From: Planctobacterium marinum
GTDB lineage: Bacteria; Pseudomonadota; Gammaproteobacteria; Enterobacterales; Alteromonadaceae
NCBI RefSeq assembly: GCF_020687805.1
Contig: NZ_JAJEWQ010000001.1
Coordinates: 1,133,109-1,197,108 of the forward strand
Length of the DNA: 64,000 bases
Direction: 5' to 3'
Made by a program: the position numbers and the translations under genes. Each line of letters begins with the position of its first letter. Within the stretch, counting starts at the first letter, position 1. Below are positions 54,033-63,183 of this stretch, one piece after another. The notes beneath the pieces are model-generated. The model did not search any database, was not told where the DNA came from, and saw only the letters and a list, made by a program, of their open reading frames with translations.

Positions 54033-57032
54033 ATGCGCACCCTGATAATGTTCGGCTTAACATTTTGCATCACCAATGCAATTGCTTCAGAGCAGAAGCA
54101 AGAGTCCGGCTTCTATCAATCACAAAAATTCCGCACCCTGGTAAACAATATTCAGACTAAATATGACGCCATGGTTACTGTGCAGTTGAGGGATGACACA
54201 ACCGGCAATGAACGATTTGTCGAGGGAGAAGAACTCTTTGTCACAACGCAAATTGGTGATTACCTGTTTGGGGAAATGTTCGCTAAAAAGAATACTTCCA
54301 ATGTCAGGTTTGCACTGAGCAGTTTTGTTGAAATATTAGACTTTCCGATTGAAATTCAGAACAAGCCTTTCAAAGCTGAAGGATGGTATGTCGCGGAAAA
54401 CAATCACTTTGCCCTGTCCCGGGCGGACCAAGACGAGTTATGGGTCACCATCAATGAAGAAACGTACCTGGTTCCTGATGACGCCTACGAGTTAACCGAA
54501 GACGAAATTTACATTGACGCCGACACCCTTTCAGTGTGGTTTGAAATCAAGATGAGTTTTGATTTTATTGACCTGATGGTGGTTTTAGCGCCGAAACAAC
54601 CGCTTCCCATTCAGCGCCGCCTGGAACGACAGAATCGCAATCTCAACAGGAACCAGCGAAGCCCTTTGCCTGTCTTACCACCCAAAGAAGATACCGGCTA
54701 TACCGCAATATCGCCGCAAACACTGGATGCCTTAGTCAGTGTCAGTTATAACAACGACCAGGTCTCAACCTTGTACAGTCTGCAAGGTGGCCGTGACCTG
54801 GCCTATTTCCATTCTAACTTTTTTCTCTCCGGCACTGACAACGACCCTCTGACGGACGCCCGTTTGGTGTTTTCCAAAGAATCAAATCAAAAAGATCTGT
54901 TAGGTCCGTTGAATGCCGCCAGACTGGAAATCGGCGATATCACGGGCACCAGAGTGGGCGGAGCCACAACCGGCGCTCAATCCAGAGGGGTTGCTATCTC
55001 AAATGTAGCTTCAAACGCTTTAAATGACATAGATTTTACCAACCTGGTGGGTGACATTGCGCAAGACTGGGACGTTGAACTATATCGCAATGGTATTTTA
55101 CTTGATCAACGTTTACGGGTGCAGACTGGCCGATACGAATTTAACGACGTGCCTTTGATTTATGGGGTCAATGATTTTGAGCTGGTGTTTTATGGTCCTC
55201 AGGGCCAGGTCAGAACTGAACAAACTCAATACATCATCGAAGGCAATCTGCTGGGTAGCAACGAAATTCAGTATGACCTGTCGCTGGAGGATGTCGGAAG
55301 TTCTTTTTTAAATGTCGGAAGCAATAAGAGTGACTCTACGATAAACCCCGGCTATCGGTTGGGTGGAAAATACAGTATTGGCCTGTCGGACTCCTTTTCT
55401 GCCCGAGTGGGCCACACCAATGTGTTCGGTGGCGACAGCGACCCTAATACTTATTCAGCAGGTGGCAGCCTGACTATCAATAATGATTTTTTACTCGGAA
55501 GTGATCTAACCTACAATGATGCGGGCACGGCCAATATCAATGTAAGTGCCCGCACCAATGTTTATGATCAGTCTGCCAACCTCAACGTGCAATACAGCGA
55601 AACAGGCTTAGAAACTGACAATAAAGTCACCCAGTCAGATGTCCGCTTCACCGTTGCAGGCCCACTTTGGCAAGGCACAAGTCAACAATTGACCCATTCC
55701 ACGCGCCTGAACTACCGCGACGAATTTGACGGAGATCAGCTTACCTCAATCAGTTCCAATCTGGCCTACAGGTTGCCGGGTTACTCTATCAATACCAACC
55801 TTGATTATGCCCAAGTCACGACTGCCGAAGAAAAGATTGATTCATTGCAGGGGGGCATCAGTGCTCAAACGAATTTTGGTGACGTATTTACCCGATTTTT
55901 GATCAATTATTCGCTACTGGATGATCCCAAACTGCTTTCTGCAGGCACGCAATTTAGCTGGAATCTGACCGACAATATCAAAAGCCGGTTAAACCTGGAC
56001 TACGACTTTGACCAATCCATAAGCCGAGTTCGCTGGCAGGCCAGCCTCAATCGGGACAGTTACAGTCTGGCAACGAACCTGGCCTGGGATAATCTAAGTA
56101 AATTCTCCATGAGTGTACAAACGCGATTTAGTTTCGGCTACGCCGGTAATGGAACAGGTTACTTTTTATCCAGCAAACAGCTAAGCAGCCGGGGCTCTCT
56201 GGTGGTCAGGGTTTTCCATGACGAAAATGCCAATGGCATATATGAGGAGGGAGAACCATTACTGGAAGGCGTATCCGTGAATGCGAAACAGATTTACGGT
56301 AAAGCCAGCACCAACGAAACCGGCGTTGCGGTGTTAGCCGCACTGTCAACAGCCCGCGCGACCGATATTCAGTTGGATGTATCCACCTTGCCGGACGCCT
56401 TCATGATCCCCGCGATCCCGGGTATTTCCATCACCCCAAGACCCGGCTTTGTTGATACTTTTGATTTTCCGGTGGTTTACGGCAGCGACATTGAGGGCAT
56501 CGTCAGTATCTATGCCGACGACGACGAAGAAAGCGCCGCCTACGCCACCGTCGAGCTTTTAAATAGTGATGGCGATGTTATTAAACAAATAGACGCTGAA
56601 TACGACGGGTACTACTTATTTTCCGAGGTGCACCCGGGCGATTACACTGTGCGGGTATCTCCTACATATGCTGAAGATAAGAACTTAGTTCAGTCAGAGG
56701 TGCAAACCGTGACCCTGGATCACGAAGGCGACCTTGTCTCGGGTCTCGACTTTGGTTTGGCGCGAAAGCACTATGAGACCGGTTACACCATGAATCTTGG
56801 ACGGTTTAATTCGCTCACCATGCTCAAGGTTTTCTGGCAACTGAGGAAAAAACGTCTCAAGTCATTCATTCAGGACTTAACCCCCTTTTACCGGCGGGAC
56901 GATAAAACCAATGAATACCAACTCAACGTAGGCTTTTTTGAGCTGATTGATGAACCCGACAACTTGTGCAAATTGCTCACTACAGCGGATTTAAACTGCC
57001 AGCCTATTGACTTACAGGTATTGCAAAAGTGA
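54033..57032 (+). CDS. Outer-membrane usher-like protein
   Basis: Starting at ATG 54033, the 999-residue protein has a signal peptide (MRTLIMFGLTFCITNAIA). After about 215 residues of periplasmic sequence comes a region from about 230 to 700 made of alternating beta-strands (YNNDQVSTLYSLQGGRDLAY, ARLEIGDITGTRVGG, WDVELYRNGILLDQRL), the pattern of a fimbrial usher barrel. The C-terminal part includes an SdrD-B-like module (VRVFHDENANGIYEEGEPLLEGVSV) and further Ig-like segments (YDGYYLFSEVHPGDYTVRV). It follows the DUF4402 gene and precedes another subunit and a chaperone. The usual usher family assignment is uncertain because the N- and C-domains are atypical. Confidence 0.82.
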   Translation: MRTLIMFGLTFCITNAIASEQKQESGFYQSQKFRTLVNNIQTKYDAMVTVQLRDDTTGNERFVEGEELFVTTQIGDYLFGEMFAKKNTSNVRFALSSFVEILDFPIEIQNKPFKAEGWYVAENNHFALSRADQDELWVTINEETYLVPDDAYELTEDEIYIDADTLSVWFEIKMSFDFIDLMVVLAPKQPLPIQRRLERQNRNLNRNQRSPLPVLPPKEDTGYTAISPQTLDALVSVSYNNDQVSTLYSLQGGRDLAYFHSNFFLSGTDNDPLTDARLVFSKESNQKDLLGPLNAARLEIGDITGTRVGGATTGAQSRGVAISNVASNALNDIDFTNLVGDIAQDWDVELYRNGILLDQRLRVQTGRYEFNDVPLIYGVNDFELVFYGPQGQVRTEQTQYIIEGNLLGSNEIQYDLSLEDVGSSFLNVGSNKSDSTINPGYRLGGKYSIGLSDSFSARVGHTNVFGGDSDPNTYSAGGSLTINNDFLLGSDLTYNDAGTANINVSARTNVYDQSANLNVQYSETGLETDNKVTQSDVRFTVAGPLWQGTSQQLTHSTRLNYRDEFDGDQLTSISSNLAYRLPGYSINTNLDYAQVTTAEEKIDSLQGGISAQTNFGDVFTRFLINYSLLDDPKLLSAGTQFSWNLTDNIKSRLNLDYDFDQSISRVRWQASLNRDSYSLATNLAWDNLSKFSMSVQTRFSFGYAGNGTGYFLSSKQLSSRGSLVVRVFHDENANGIYEEGEPLLEGVSVNAKQIYGKASTNETGVAVLAALSTARATDIQLDVSTLPDAFMIPAIPGISITPRPGFVDTFDFPVVYGSDIEGIVSIYADDDEESAAYATVELLNSDGDVIKQIDAEYDGYYLFSEVHPGDYTVRVSPTYAEDKNLVQSEVQTVTLDHEGDLVSGLDFGLARKHYETGYTMNLGRFNSLTMLKVFWQLRKKRLKSFIQDLTPFYRRDDKTNEYQLNVGFFELIDEPDNLCKLLTTADLNCQPIDLQVLQK

Positions 57033-57159
57033 ACTCCATTTCAAACTCAGGTTGCATCAATAACACAAGGCTTTATATTGGAAATCCACTGTTAATGAAT
57101 AATACAGGGGCGCACCGGTGCATCGTGATGCAACTTCGCAGACAAGGATATCAACAACC

Positions 57160-57627
57160 GTGAAAAACAATGTCATCAAACTTACTATTTTGGCCTTTGG
57201 ATTTTTGAGTCTGGCAATCAGGGCTGATTTGAATTTATTACAGCCTTTAAATTTCGGTACTGTGGCCGTAGTCAACAATGCTACGACACAATCAATCACC
57301 ATTGATGAATTGGGGAATTACAGTATTTCTTCAGGGTTAAGAACCTTAGAGCCCGGTGAGCCGGCCATATTTGAGGCCAGTGGGTTCCCCGGCAACCTGC
57401 AGTTATTCATCAGTTCATTAATCACGCAGGCGAATACCAACTCGGTGATTTATTCACCGGAACAATTTACGCTAACTCAGTTACACACTCAGTCATCGGT
57501 GATCACCGGTGGCGACGGTACCGCTGAAATTATTGTAGGCGGCACGATGGTGACATCGGGTTCAGGCACCCTCAACTTCGTTGACACCACCTACACCTCT
57601 GATTTACGCATTACAATTAATTATTAA
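57160..57627 (+). CDS. Second DUF4402-type subunit, possibly a minor or tip protein
   Basis: The GTG at 57160 gives a 155-residue protein with a signal peptide (VKNNVIKLTILAFGFLSLAIRA); an upstream in-frame start at 57118 is possible. The mature part repeats the DUF4402 features seen in the first subunit: LQPLNFGTVAVV, GEPAIFEASGFPGNLQLFIS, and an end TSDLRITINY. It is shorter and less Ala/Thr-rich, as would suit a minor or tip subunit. It is between the usher-like and chaperone genes, 14 bases before the latter. Confidence 0.78.
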   Translation: MKNNVIKLTILAFGFLSLAIRADLNLLQPLNFGTVAVVNNATTQSITIDELGNYSISSGLRTLEPGEPAIFEASGFPGNLQLFISSLITQANTNSVIYSPEQFTLTQLHTQSSVITGGDGTAEIIVGGTMVTSGSGTLNFVDTTYTSDLRITINY

Positions 57628-57641
57628 ACCCGGAAAACGTT

Positions 57642-58481
57642 ATGAATCCAGTTAACTTGATTACAACCTTATTATTCATTGTTTCACTGTTAGCCTCGGG
57701 CTTTGTTTCTGCGAGTCTACTGATAACACCAACCCGCGTTGCCTTCGAAGAGCGGGACCGCAGCGCCAGGGTAACGATTTTAAACTCCAGTAATAAAGAG
57801 CAAAGCTACCGCCTTGAGTTGTTTGATCAGAAAGCTTCTGAAAGCGGCCCATACCTGCAGCTTACCGAAGACGAGAAAAAGAACTTTCCGTCAGCACAGA
57901 GTTTTCTGCGCTTTTCTCCCAGACAGGTCACTCTGAAACCAGGCGAACGTCAAACGGTTAAAGTCATTGCACGCCGAACCAAGGATTTGGCGGATGGCGA
58001 ATATCGTTCTCACCTGCAATTCACGGCCCTGCCACCAAAAGAAGAAAATGAAAGCGCAGGCCAAATGCAAATCAAGCTCAACTTACTGCTTAGCTATAGT
58101 ATTCCGATCATTTTACGTAAGGGCGCGAAAGATGTTCAGGTTGAGATCAATGAAGTCACGCTGCTAAGTCCCGGGGAGAGCCAAAACAACTGGCAGGCTT
58201 CAGTGAATCTTAGCAGAAGCGGTTTACACAGCCCCACCGGGAGATTGCTGGCCTATCTGGTGAACGACAAAGGGGTACACAGACAGGTGGGCGTACTTAA
58301 CGGTCTGAACATCTTCACAGAATTAGACAAACGACAGGCAAATATTATTTTGCCGGATTTTAAAGCATCCCGGCAAGATGCGCTGAAAATAGTATACGAA
58401 GGGCAACAAGAGTACGCCGATACGCAGTTTGCCACACGACAAATGCCAATTACCGATGTTGTTATCGTGGAATCTAAATGA
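57642..58481 (+). CDS. PapD-like periplasmic chaperone
   Basis: The 279-residue protein has a signal peptide ending VSAS near residue 25. The following LLITPTRVAFEERDRSARVTILNSSN is the first strand region of a PapD-like chaperone. RFSPRQVTLKPGERQTVKVIAR is the conserved G1-strand-proximal motif. The second domain is longer than in classical pilus chaperones (about 230 residues). It presumably caps the DUF4402 subunits in the periplasm and delivers them to the usher-like pore. Confidence 0.85.
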   Translation: MNPVNLITTLLFIVSLLASGFVSASLLITPTRVAFEERDRSARVTILNSSNKEQSYRLELFDQKASESGPYLQLTEDEKKNFPSAQSFLRFSPRQVTLKPGERQTVKVIARRTKDLADGEYRSHLQFTALPPKEENESAGQMQIKLNLLLSYSIPIILRKGAKDVQVEINEVTLLSPGESQNNWQASVNLSRSGLHSPTGRLLAYLVNDKGVHRQVGVLNGLNIFTELDKRQANIILPDFKASRQDALKIVYEGQQEYADTQFATRQMPITDVVIVESK

Positions 58482-58610
58482 TCAAAAATACAAGCGTGAC
58501 ACATAAAATGTAAAACATGGTTCATTTATTGCTTAAACACTAAATAAAATTACAACAGCAAAAAATTGACTCATACCAATTCCAGGAGCGTCAAGGGATG
58601 GTAAAAAAAT

Positions 58611-59540
58611 ATGTGCGCTAAAAAGGACAATCAAAACCGGACTAAAGGGTACTTAGCTGCCGTGGCCTCCGTGTGCCTGTATATAACAGGATGCTCCACT
58701 AATGGGGGTCCAAACTCGGATGCCATTAACTCCCAAATCAGCCTGCAAAGCCGCTCGGAAATCAACAAACACATTCAGGAATGGGAAGAACTCAAACCTG
58801 GTATTAAGCGTTTAGTGGCACTGGAATCAGATTTAAAGTTTCTGATTGCGGAACTTGCCAAAGCCAACGACATATCAGACACGCCGGTAAAACAACAAAC
58901 GGAATCTGTTACTGCGGCGGCAATCAGTAAAGAACCAGAAGCACCCGCCAGGGAAAAAGCCCCCGTTGCAGCGGCCAGCTTTTTCATTGATGAGCCGGTA
59001 GAGCAGGTAGCGACGCCGGTGAAAAAAGCGGAAGTGCCGCAACGCAAAGAATCTAAGCCGGTAAGCTCACCTTTTAGCGAAGATCAAACTGACATAGCAC
59101 AGACAGAACCCCAAAGTGAAATAACTGAAACAGCAACTCCGCCGCCCACAGTTTCGCGTCCCCAACCCAGCCGCGACTTTGTAGCCAAATCGCCTATTTT
59201 TAGTCAATCCGCACGACAGTCACCTTCGATTGGCGGACCAGACAGATGCACACCGCCAGGTAACAGAAAAGTAGAAGGTAATGTAGCGCTACATCTGGCC
59301 TCTTACAGTAAAAAAGGGAACTTACAGCAAGGTTGGGATTCGCTATATAATAAGTTTAAAGACGTATTGTGTTTGAGAAGCGCACGTTCAGAGCTGGTCA
59401 ACGTGCAGGGTAAAGACTATTACAGCTTGCGGGTTGGTCCTTATGCGTCACAGGATGAAGCCATTAAAGATTGCAGAATTTTAACCAGCAAAGGTCAATA
59501 TTGTGCCTTGTCGCAATTTTCAGGTACCCGTATTAACTAG
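58611..59540 (+). CDS. SPOR-domain lipoprotein of the fibre operon
   Basis: The 309-residue protein has a hydrophobic start and a lipobox ending YITGC (Cys28), so it is a probable lipoprotein. The middle (about 95-215) is Pro/Glu/Ala-rich and disordered. Residues about 225-305 form a SPOR domain (GNVALHLASYSKKGNLQQGW, then YYSLRVGPYASQDEAIKDC) that binds denuded peptidoglycan. It is the last gene of the DUF4402-usher-chaperone cluster and could anchor it to the cell wall. The best-placed ribosome site points to an ATG 13 bases upstream in a different frame, with an A7 run between the two. Confidence 0.82.
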   Translation: MCAKKDNQNRTKGYLAAVASVCLYITGCSTNGGPNSDAINSQISLQSRSEINKHIQEWEELKPGIKRLVALESDLKFLIAELAKANDISDTPVKQQTESVTAAAISKEPEAPAREKAPVAAASFFIDEPVEQVATPVKKAEVPQRKESKPVSSPFSEDQTDIAQTEPQSEITETATPPPTVSRPQPSRDFVAKSPIFSQSARQSPSIGGPDRCTPPGNRKVEGNVALHLASYSKKGNLQQGWDSLYNKFKDVLCLRSARSELVNVQGKDYYSLRVGPYASQDEAIKDCRILTSKGQYCALSQFSGTRIN

Positions 59541-59560
59541 CGCCTGGCGCTCTTAGTTTT
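59539..59560 (+). terminator. Probable terminator of the fibre operon
   Basis: AGCGC-CTG-GCGCT forms a short G+C-rich hairpin that begins inside the last stop codon and is followed by CTTAGTTTTT. Confidence 0.6.
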
Positions 59561-59564
59561 TGCA

Positions 59565-59603
59565 CTTTGATGTAGCTCTTTGATGTAACTCTTTGATGTA
59601 GCC
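59565..59603. repeat. Three tandem 13-base repeats
   Basis: CTTTGATGTAGCT, CTTTGATGTAACT and CTTTGATGTAGCC follow one another without gaps in the 209-base spacer after the SPOR lipoprotein gene. The period (13) is not a multiple of three and no gene spans them. Confidence 0.85.
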
Positions 59604-59749
59604 GATTACTGTCGACATTTGCCGGTACTCACACTGACTGGCTATCTGTGCCCTGAACGCGCAACCGCCCCCAACTTAGCCTAACTGGTGGACGGCAGAC
59701 GAGAACAAAACACTGATAGCGATAGCAGGATGTATTATCTGGTTTATCC

Positions 59750-60163
59750 TCAGGACAGATTTAACCTGCCCATTTCTTGTGCTGTGGCTTCTTCCAAATC
59801 TTCTAAAGTACGCCCATGAGGTGTGGGCAGCCTTGTTTCCGGGTCCACCATAACAAACACAATATCATCTGCGATACATATGGTCTTTTTAGTTGCTTTG
59901 TTGCGCACCAGGCATGTTACCGTCAGTGAGGTTCTGCCCACTTTTTTGGTAGCGAGTCCAAACTCGACTACGTCCCCTACGGCAGCAGACGATTCGAAGC
60001 TGATGGCTCCCATATGTTTAGTCACCAGAAACTTAGTATCCAACTGACACATGGCGTAAATCGCCGCTTCTTCGTCAATCCATTCCAATGCTCTGCCACC
60101 AAAAAGAAAGTTAGCAAAGTTCAGATCATTGGGCATTACCAGGCGGCGGGAAAAAAATCTCAT
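59750..60163 (-). CDS. Acyl-CoA thioesterase, hot-dog fold (YciA-like)
   Basis: The 137-residue protein belongs to the hot-dog acyl-CoA hydrolase group. It has the typical MPNDLNFANFLFGGRALEWIDEEAA (about residues 10-34), in which the Asn/Asp and the following helix form the active site. SAAVGDVVEFGLATKKVGRTSLTV follows. It probably hydrolyses cytoplasmic acyl-CoA. The gene is divergent from tmcA and is not linked to the operon upstream. Confidence 0.92.
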   Translation of the reverse strand: MRFFSRRLVMPNDLNFANFLFGGRALEWIDEEAAIYAMCQLDTKFLVTKHMGAISFESSAAVGDVVEFGLATKKVGRTSLTVTCLVRNKATKKTICIADDIVFVMVDPETRLPTPHGRTLEDLEEATAQEMGRLNLS

Positions 60164-60225
60164 TCGTATTCCTACACTGAATTCAATACACTAGCTATTA
60201 TTATACTTAATTTCCCGATTTTTAC

Positions 60226-62370
60226 ATGGACGAAACGCTCAAAGACCTGATAAATAGTCGCTTTCAAGCTGTTCATCACCGGCAGTTAATGGTGATTTCA
60301 GGTGATGAACGATGGTGCCTGCAGGAAACGGACAAAATACTCACCCACCTCACTGAAACACTGCCATCTGAACTAAAAATAATAACCTGTGGTGTTCAGT
60401 CATCCATGCCGTGGGCTGACCAACAAACCACTAATCAGCAATTTCGGCAGTACCTTGGACAGGAATTCGACTGGTTGATATACAACGCCTGGCAAGGCAC
60501 ACGTGCCAACGCTTTAGCAGCCCTGTCTGGCACGTTAAAGCAGAATGGTCTGATGGTGCTCCTGTGTCCGGATTTCAAATTCTGGCCTGAATATAATGAC
60601 CCCTACCTGAAACACCGAATTTCTTACGCGCAACTGGCAAACATGCATACCAGCCAGTTTATCCATCATCTGATTAACCAGATTCGTTGCACTGCAGATA
60701 CCATTGTCCGGACACCTGATGGTTTGCAGGGCAGCAACGCCGTACTTGACCAGGCCCAAATCCACCTTGAAGACAAAGCCCGGCAACAGCGGCAAGTTAT
60801 AGCAGGCATCAAAAAAGTGGTTACGGGTCACAGAAAGCGTCCATTGGTGATAACGGCCGATCGCGGGCGCGGCAAAACTGCGGCACTGGGTATAGCCGCG
60901 GCAGAACTCATTGAAGAACGACAGTGCCGGGTATTGATAACCGCACCACAAAAAAGTGCAGTAGAAACGTTGTTTAAACACGCCCGGCAACACAATGAAG
61001 CGGTGTTGCCACAATTGCAATTTGTGGCCGTCGACGACTTGATGTTAAACCAACATGAAATGGATCTGGTGATCGTTGACGAAGCTGCGGCCATTCCGGT
61101 GGAGCTACTTAAAAAACTAACACACCGTTATCCCAGAATCGTGTTTAGCACCACAATTCACGGTTATGAAGGCAGTGGCCGGGGGTTTGAAATCAGATTT
61201 TCCCCCTGGCTTAAACAACATCGTCCCGGCAGCAACTTTACCCAATTGACGTCCCCTTTTCGCTGGCAAAACGATGATTGTCTGGAAAAGTTCTGGTGGC
61301 AAACACTACAGCTAAAAGCCTTGCCGGTAAAAGTATTGCCTTCGCTTACTGATCCCACAGATATTCAGGTTCGTTTCTACAGCGGTGAAGCCCTGACAAA
61401 ACAACCGGAACTACTCAATTGCGTATTTTCATTGCTGGTTGAAGCCCACTATCAGACCACCCCGGATGATTTCATGACATTGCTTGATGCACCGGAGCAA
61501 CGGGTGATTCTGGCATTTGCTGGCAGCGCCAGGGCCGAAAATTTACTGGGAGCTTTATGTGGCAATCTCGAAGGCAAGCTCACAGAAACAGCACTTCAGC
61601 AGGGTGTAATAAAAGGTCAACGCCGGGTTCAGGGTCACATGCTGGCGCAACAATTGGCATTGGGATTAGGCCAGAGCCAGTACCTTAACTTTCAATATTT
61701 TCGGATTATACGCATTGCAGTAAATCCCCTGCATCGTCGCTGTGGTGTAGGACAAGCCATGCTCAATGAATTGGCCAGATGGGCCTCGGACCAACAGATT
61801 GATTACCTGGGTAGTTCATTTGGTGCATCGGATCCCTTATTACTATTTTGGCAAAAGAATCACTTTTATCCTGTACTCACCGGATTTCACAGAGATAAAG
61901 CCACTGCCGAATTCAATCTGACTGTCCTGAAGACGCTCAGAAGCAGCGATAATGGTTCGAAGCTGCGTCAGGCGCAACAGAATAACCTGGATCAGTTGTT
62001 GAGGTTTCACGCCCGCCAGTGTTTTCAATCCCTTGATAACGCCTTGTTAATTCGCTTGTTGCAAGCCTGCCCTCCTGACCAGATCAGGTTAACCTTAAAC
62101 GGTGAAACACTGGCGTTATGCCGTTTGTTTTGTGACGGGAATCGCAGCCTGGAACTCTCCACACCGCATTTAGTCAGGCTATTGAATGCGCTGATTTCGC
62201 AACAGATTGCATTTAATGCCCATATCTCTTTACTGACTGACCTGTTGCTAAAACAGTTACCACATAAAACACTGCTGACAGAACATCAACTAAGTGGCAA
62301 AAATGCGCTCCACAAAGCGCTGAAGGCCAGTGTTGCCTGGGGGATTGAGGTGCTTGAAAGCGCGAGTTAA
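60226..62370 (+). CDS. tmcA: tRNA(Met) cytidine acetyltransferase TmcA
   Basis: TmcA uses ATP and acetyl-CoA to make N4-acetylcytidine at the wobble position of elongator tRNA-Met. The helicase-like part has Walker A ITADRGRGKTAALGIAA (about 206-222) and DLVIVDEAAAIPVELL. The GNAT part shows IRIAVNPLHRRCGVGQAMLNEL (about 500). The N-terminal DUF1726 and C-terminal tRNA-binding segments complete the 714 residues. It stands alone between the thioesterase and the GNAT gene. Confidence 0.96.
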   Translation: MDETLKDLINSRFQAVHHRQLMVISGDERWCLQETDKILTHLTETLPSELKIITCGVQSSMPWADQQTTNQQFRQYLGQEFDWLIYNAWQGTRANALAALSGTLKQNGLMVLLCPDFKFWPEYNDPYLKHRISYAQLANMHTSQFIHHLINQIRCTADTIVRTPDGLQGSNAVLDQAQIHLEDKARQQRQVIAGIKKVVTGHRKRPLVITADRGRGKTAALGIAAAELIEERQCRVLITAPQKSAVETLFKHARQHNEAVLPQLQFVAVDDLMLNQHEMDLVIVDEAAAIPVELLKKLTHRYPRIVFSTTIHGYEGSGRGFEIRFSPWLKQHRPGSNFTQLTSPFRWQNDDCLEKFWWQTLQLKALPVKVLPSLTDPTDIQVRFYSGEALTKQPELLNCVFSLLVEAHYQTTPDDFMTLLDAPEQRVILAFAGSARAENLLGALCGNLEGKLTETALQQGVIKGQRRVQGHMLAQQLALGLGQSQYLNFQYFRIIRIAVNPLHRRCGVGQAMLNELARWASDQQIDYLGSSFGASDPLLLFWQKNHFYPVLTGFHRDKATAEFNLTVLKTLRSSDNGSKLRQAQQNNLDQLLRFHARQCFQSLDNALLIRLLQACPPDQIRLTLNGETLALCRLFCDGNRSLELSTPHLVRLLNALISQQIAFNAHISLLTDLLLKQLPHKTLLTEHQLSGKNALHKALKASVAWGIEVLESAS

Positions 62371-62374
62371 GCCG

Positions 62375-62932
62375 TTAACAGTAATCTCTGCGCAGCAAAC
62401 TGTACAGATTCATGTCGTGAAAAGCCCCGTTCCAGAAGCACTTTTCCCGCATCACCCCTTCAAACTGAAACCCCGCTTTTTCAGACACGGCAATAGAAGG
62501 TATGTTACTGGGTAAAATCAGCGACTCTATGCGGTTCACCTTAATCGGAAAATGCGGGCTAAACGCATAATCGAGGATCGTTTTCACTGACTCACTGGCA
62601 TAGCCTTTACCCCAGTATTTAGGCGAGAGATCATACCCCAGAATGACACTGGCATCGTATTGATTCCAGCTGTTAAATCCGCAACTGCCAATTAAATGGG
62701 TAGATCCTTTTTCTCGCACAGCCCAACGTATTCCGGTATTGGTTTCAAAGCGGGATTTAAAATAGTTGATGAGGTGATCGGCTTCTTTTATGTCGTTAAA
62801 TCGCTCAACATCATAATGTGCAGTTACTTTTGGATCAGAGAAAATTTCAAACACGGACTTTCGGTCTGTTTTCTTTAATTCATTTAACAGCAATCTGTCA
62901 CTGGTGAGGATAGGAAATGGCTTGGCACTCAT
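62375..62932 (-). CDS. RimJ/RimL-type GNAT acetyltransferase
   Basis: The protein (about 185 residues from ATG 62932) starts MSAKPFPILTSDRLLLNELKKTD, a typical start of this GNAT branch. It shows GYDLSPKYWGKGYASESVKTIL, the acetyl-CoA-binding motif A, and ESLILPSNIPSIAVSEKAGFQFEGVMR. An upstream in-frame start adds 19 residues without family similarity. The substrate could be a ribosomal protein or a small molecule. It converges with tmcA with four bases between stops and is divergent from the tubulin-like gene. Confidence 0.93.
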   Translation of the reverse strand: MSAKPFPILTSDRLLLNELKKTDRKSVFEIFSDPKVTAHYDVERFNDIKEADHLINYFKSRFETNTGIRWAVREKGSTHLIGSCGFNSWNQYDASVILGYDLSPKYWGKGYASESVKTILDYAFSPHFPIKVNRIESLILPSNIPSIAVSEKAGFQFEGVMREKCFWNGAFHDMNLYSLLRRDYC

Positions 62933-63071
62933 AACATGTCTTATTGTAGGCTTAGTCACCTCTAACCATAGCGCGATAAAGGGTTGCAAACAATCATTGC
63001 TAAGGACTGATTTGACAAACCGGAGTTACGAAAGGTAAATTTACCACCCAAAACAGACTGAGTTCGCTTCT

Positions 63072-63110
63072 ACAAATTTCATTTGTAAAGGAATTGTTAA
63101 GTGATATATT
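63072..63110 (+). promoter_or_regulatory. Putative promoter and operator of the tubulin-like gene
   Basis: TTGTAA (63083-63088) and TATATT (63105-63110) are separated by 16 bases and resemble a sigma-70 promoter. A perfect palindrome ACAAAT-TTC-ATTTGT (63072-63086) overlaps the -35 element and may be a repressor site. Transcription would begin near 63117, 65-70 bases before the ATG. Confidence 0.5.
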
Positions 63111-63183
63111 GCATTGCTTATTGAGCAATAAATACACTATAGTGGTACCTTCTGTAGTGGTTCGACATAGCAGGGGGGCAATT

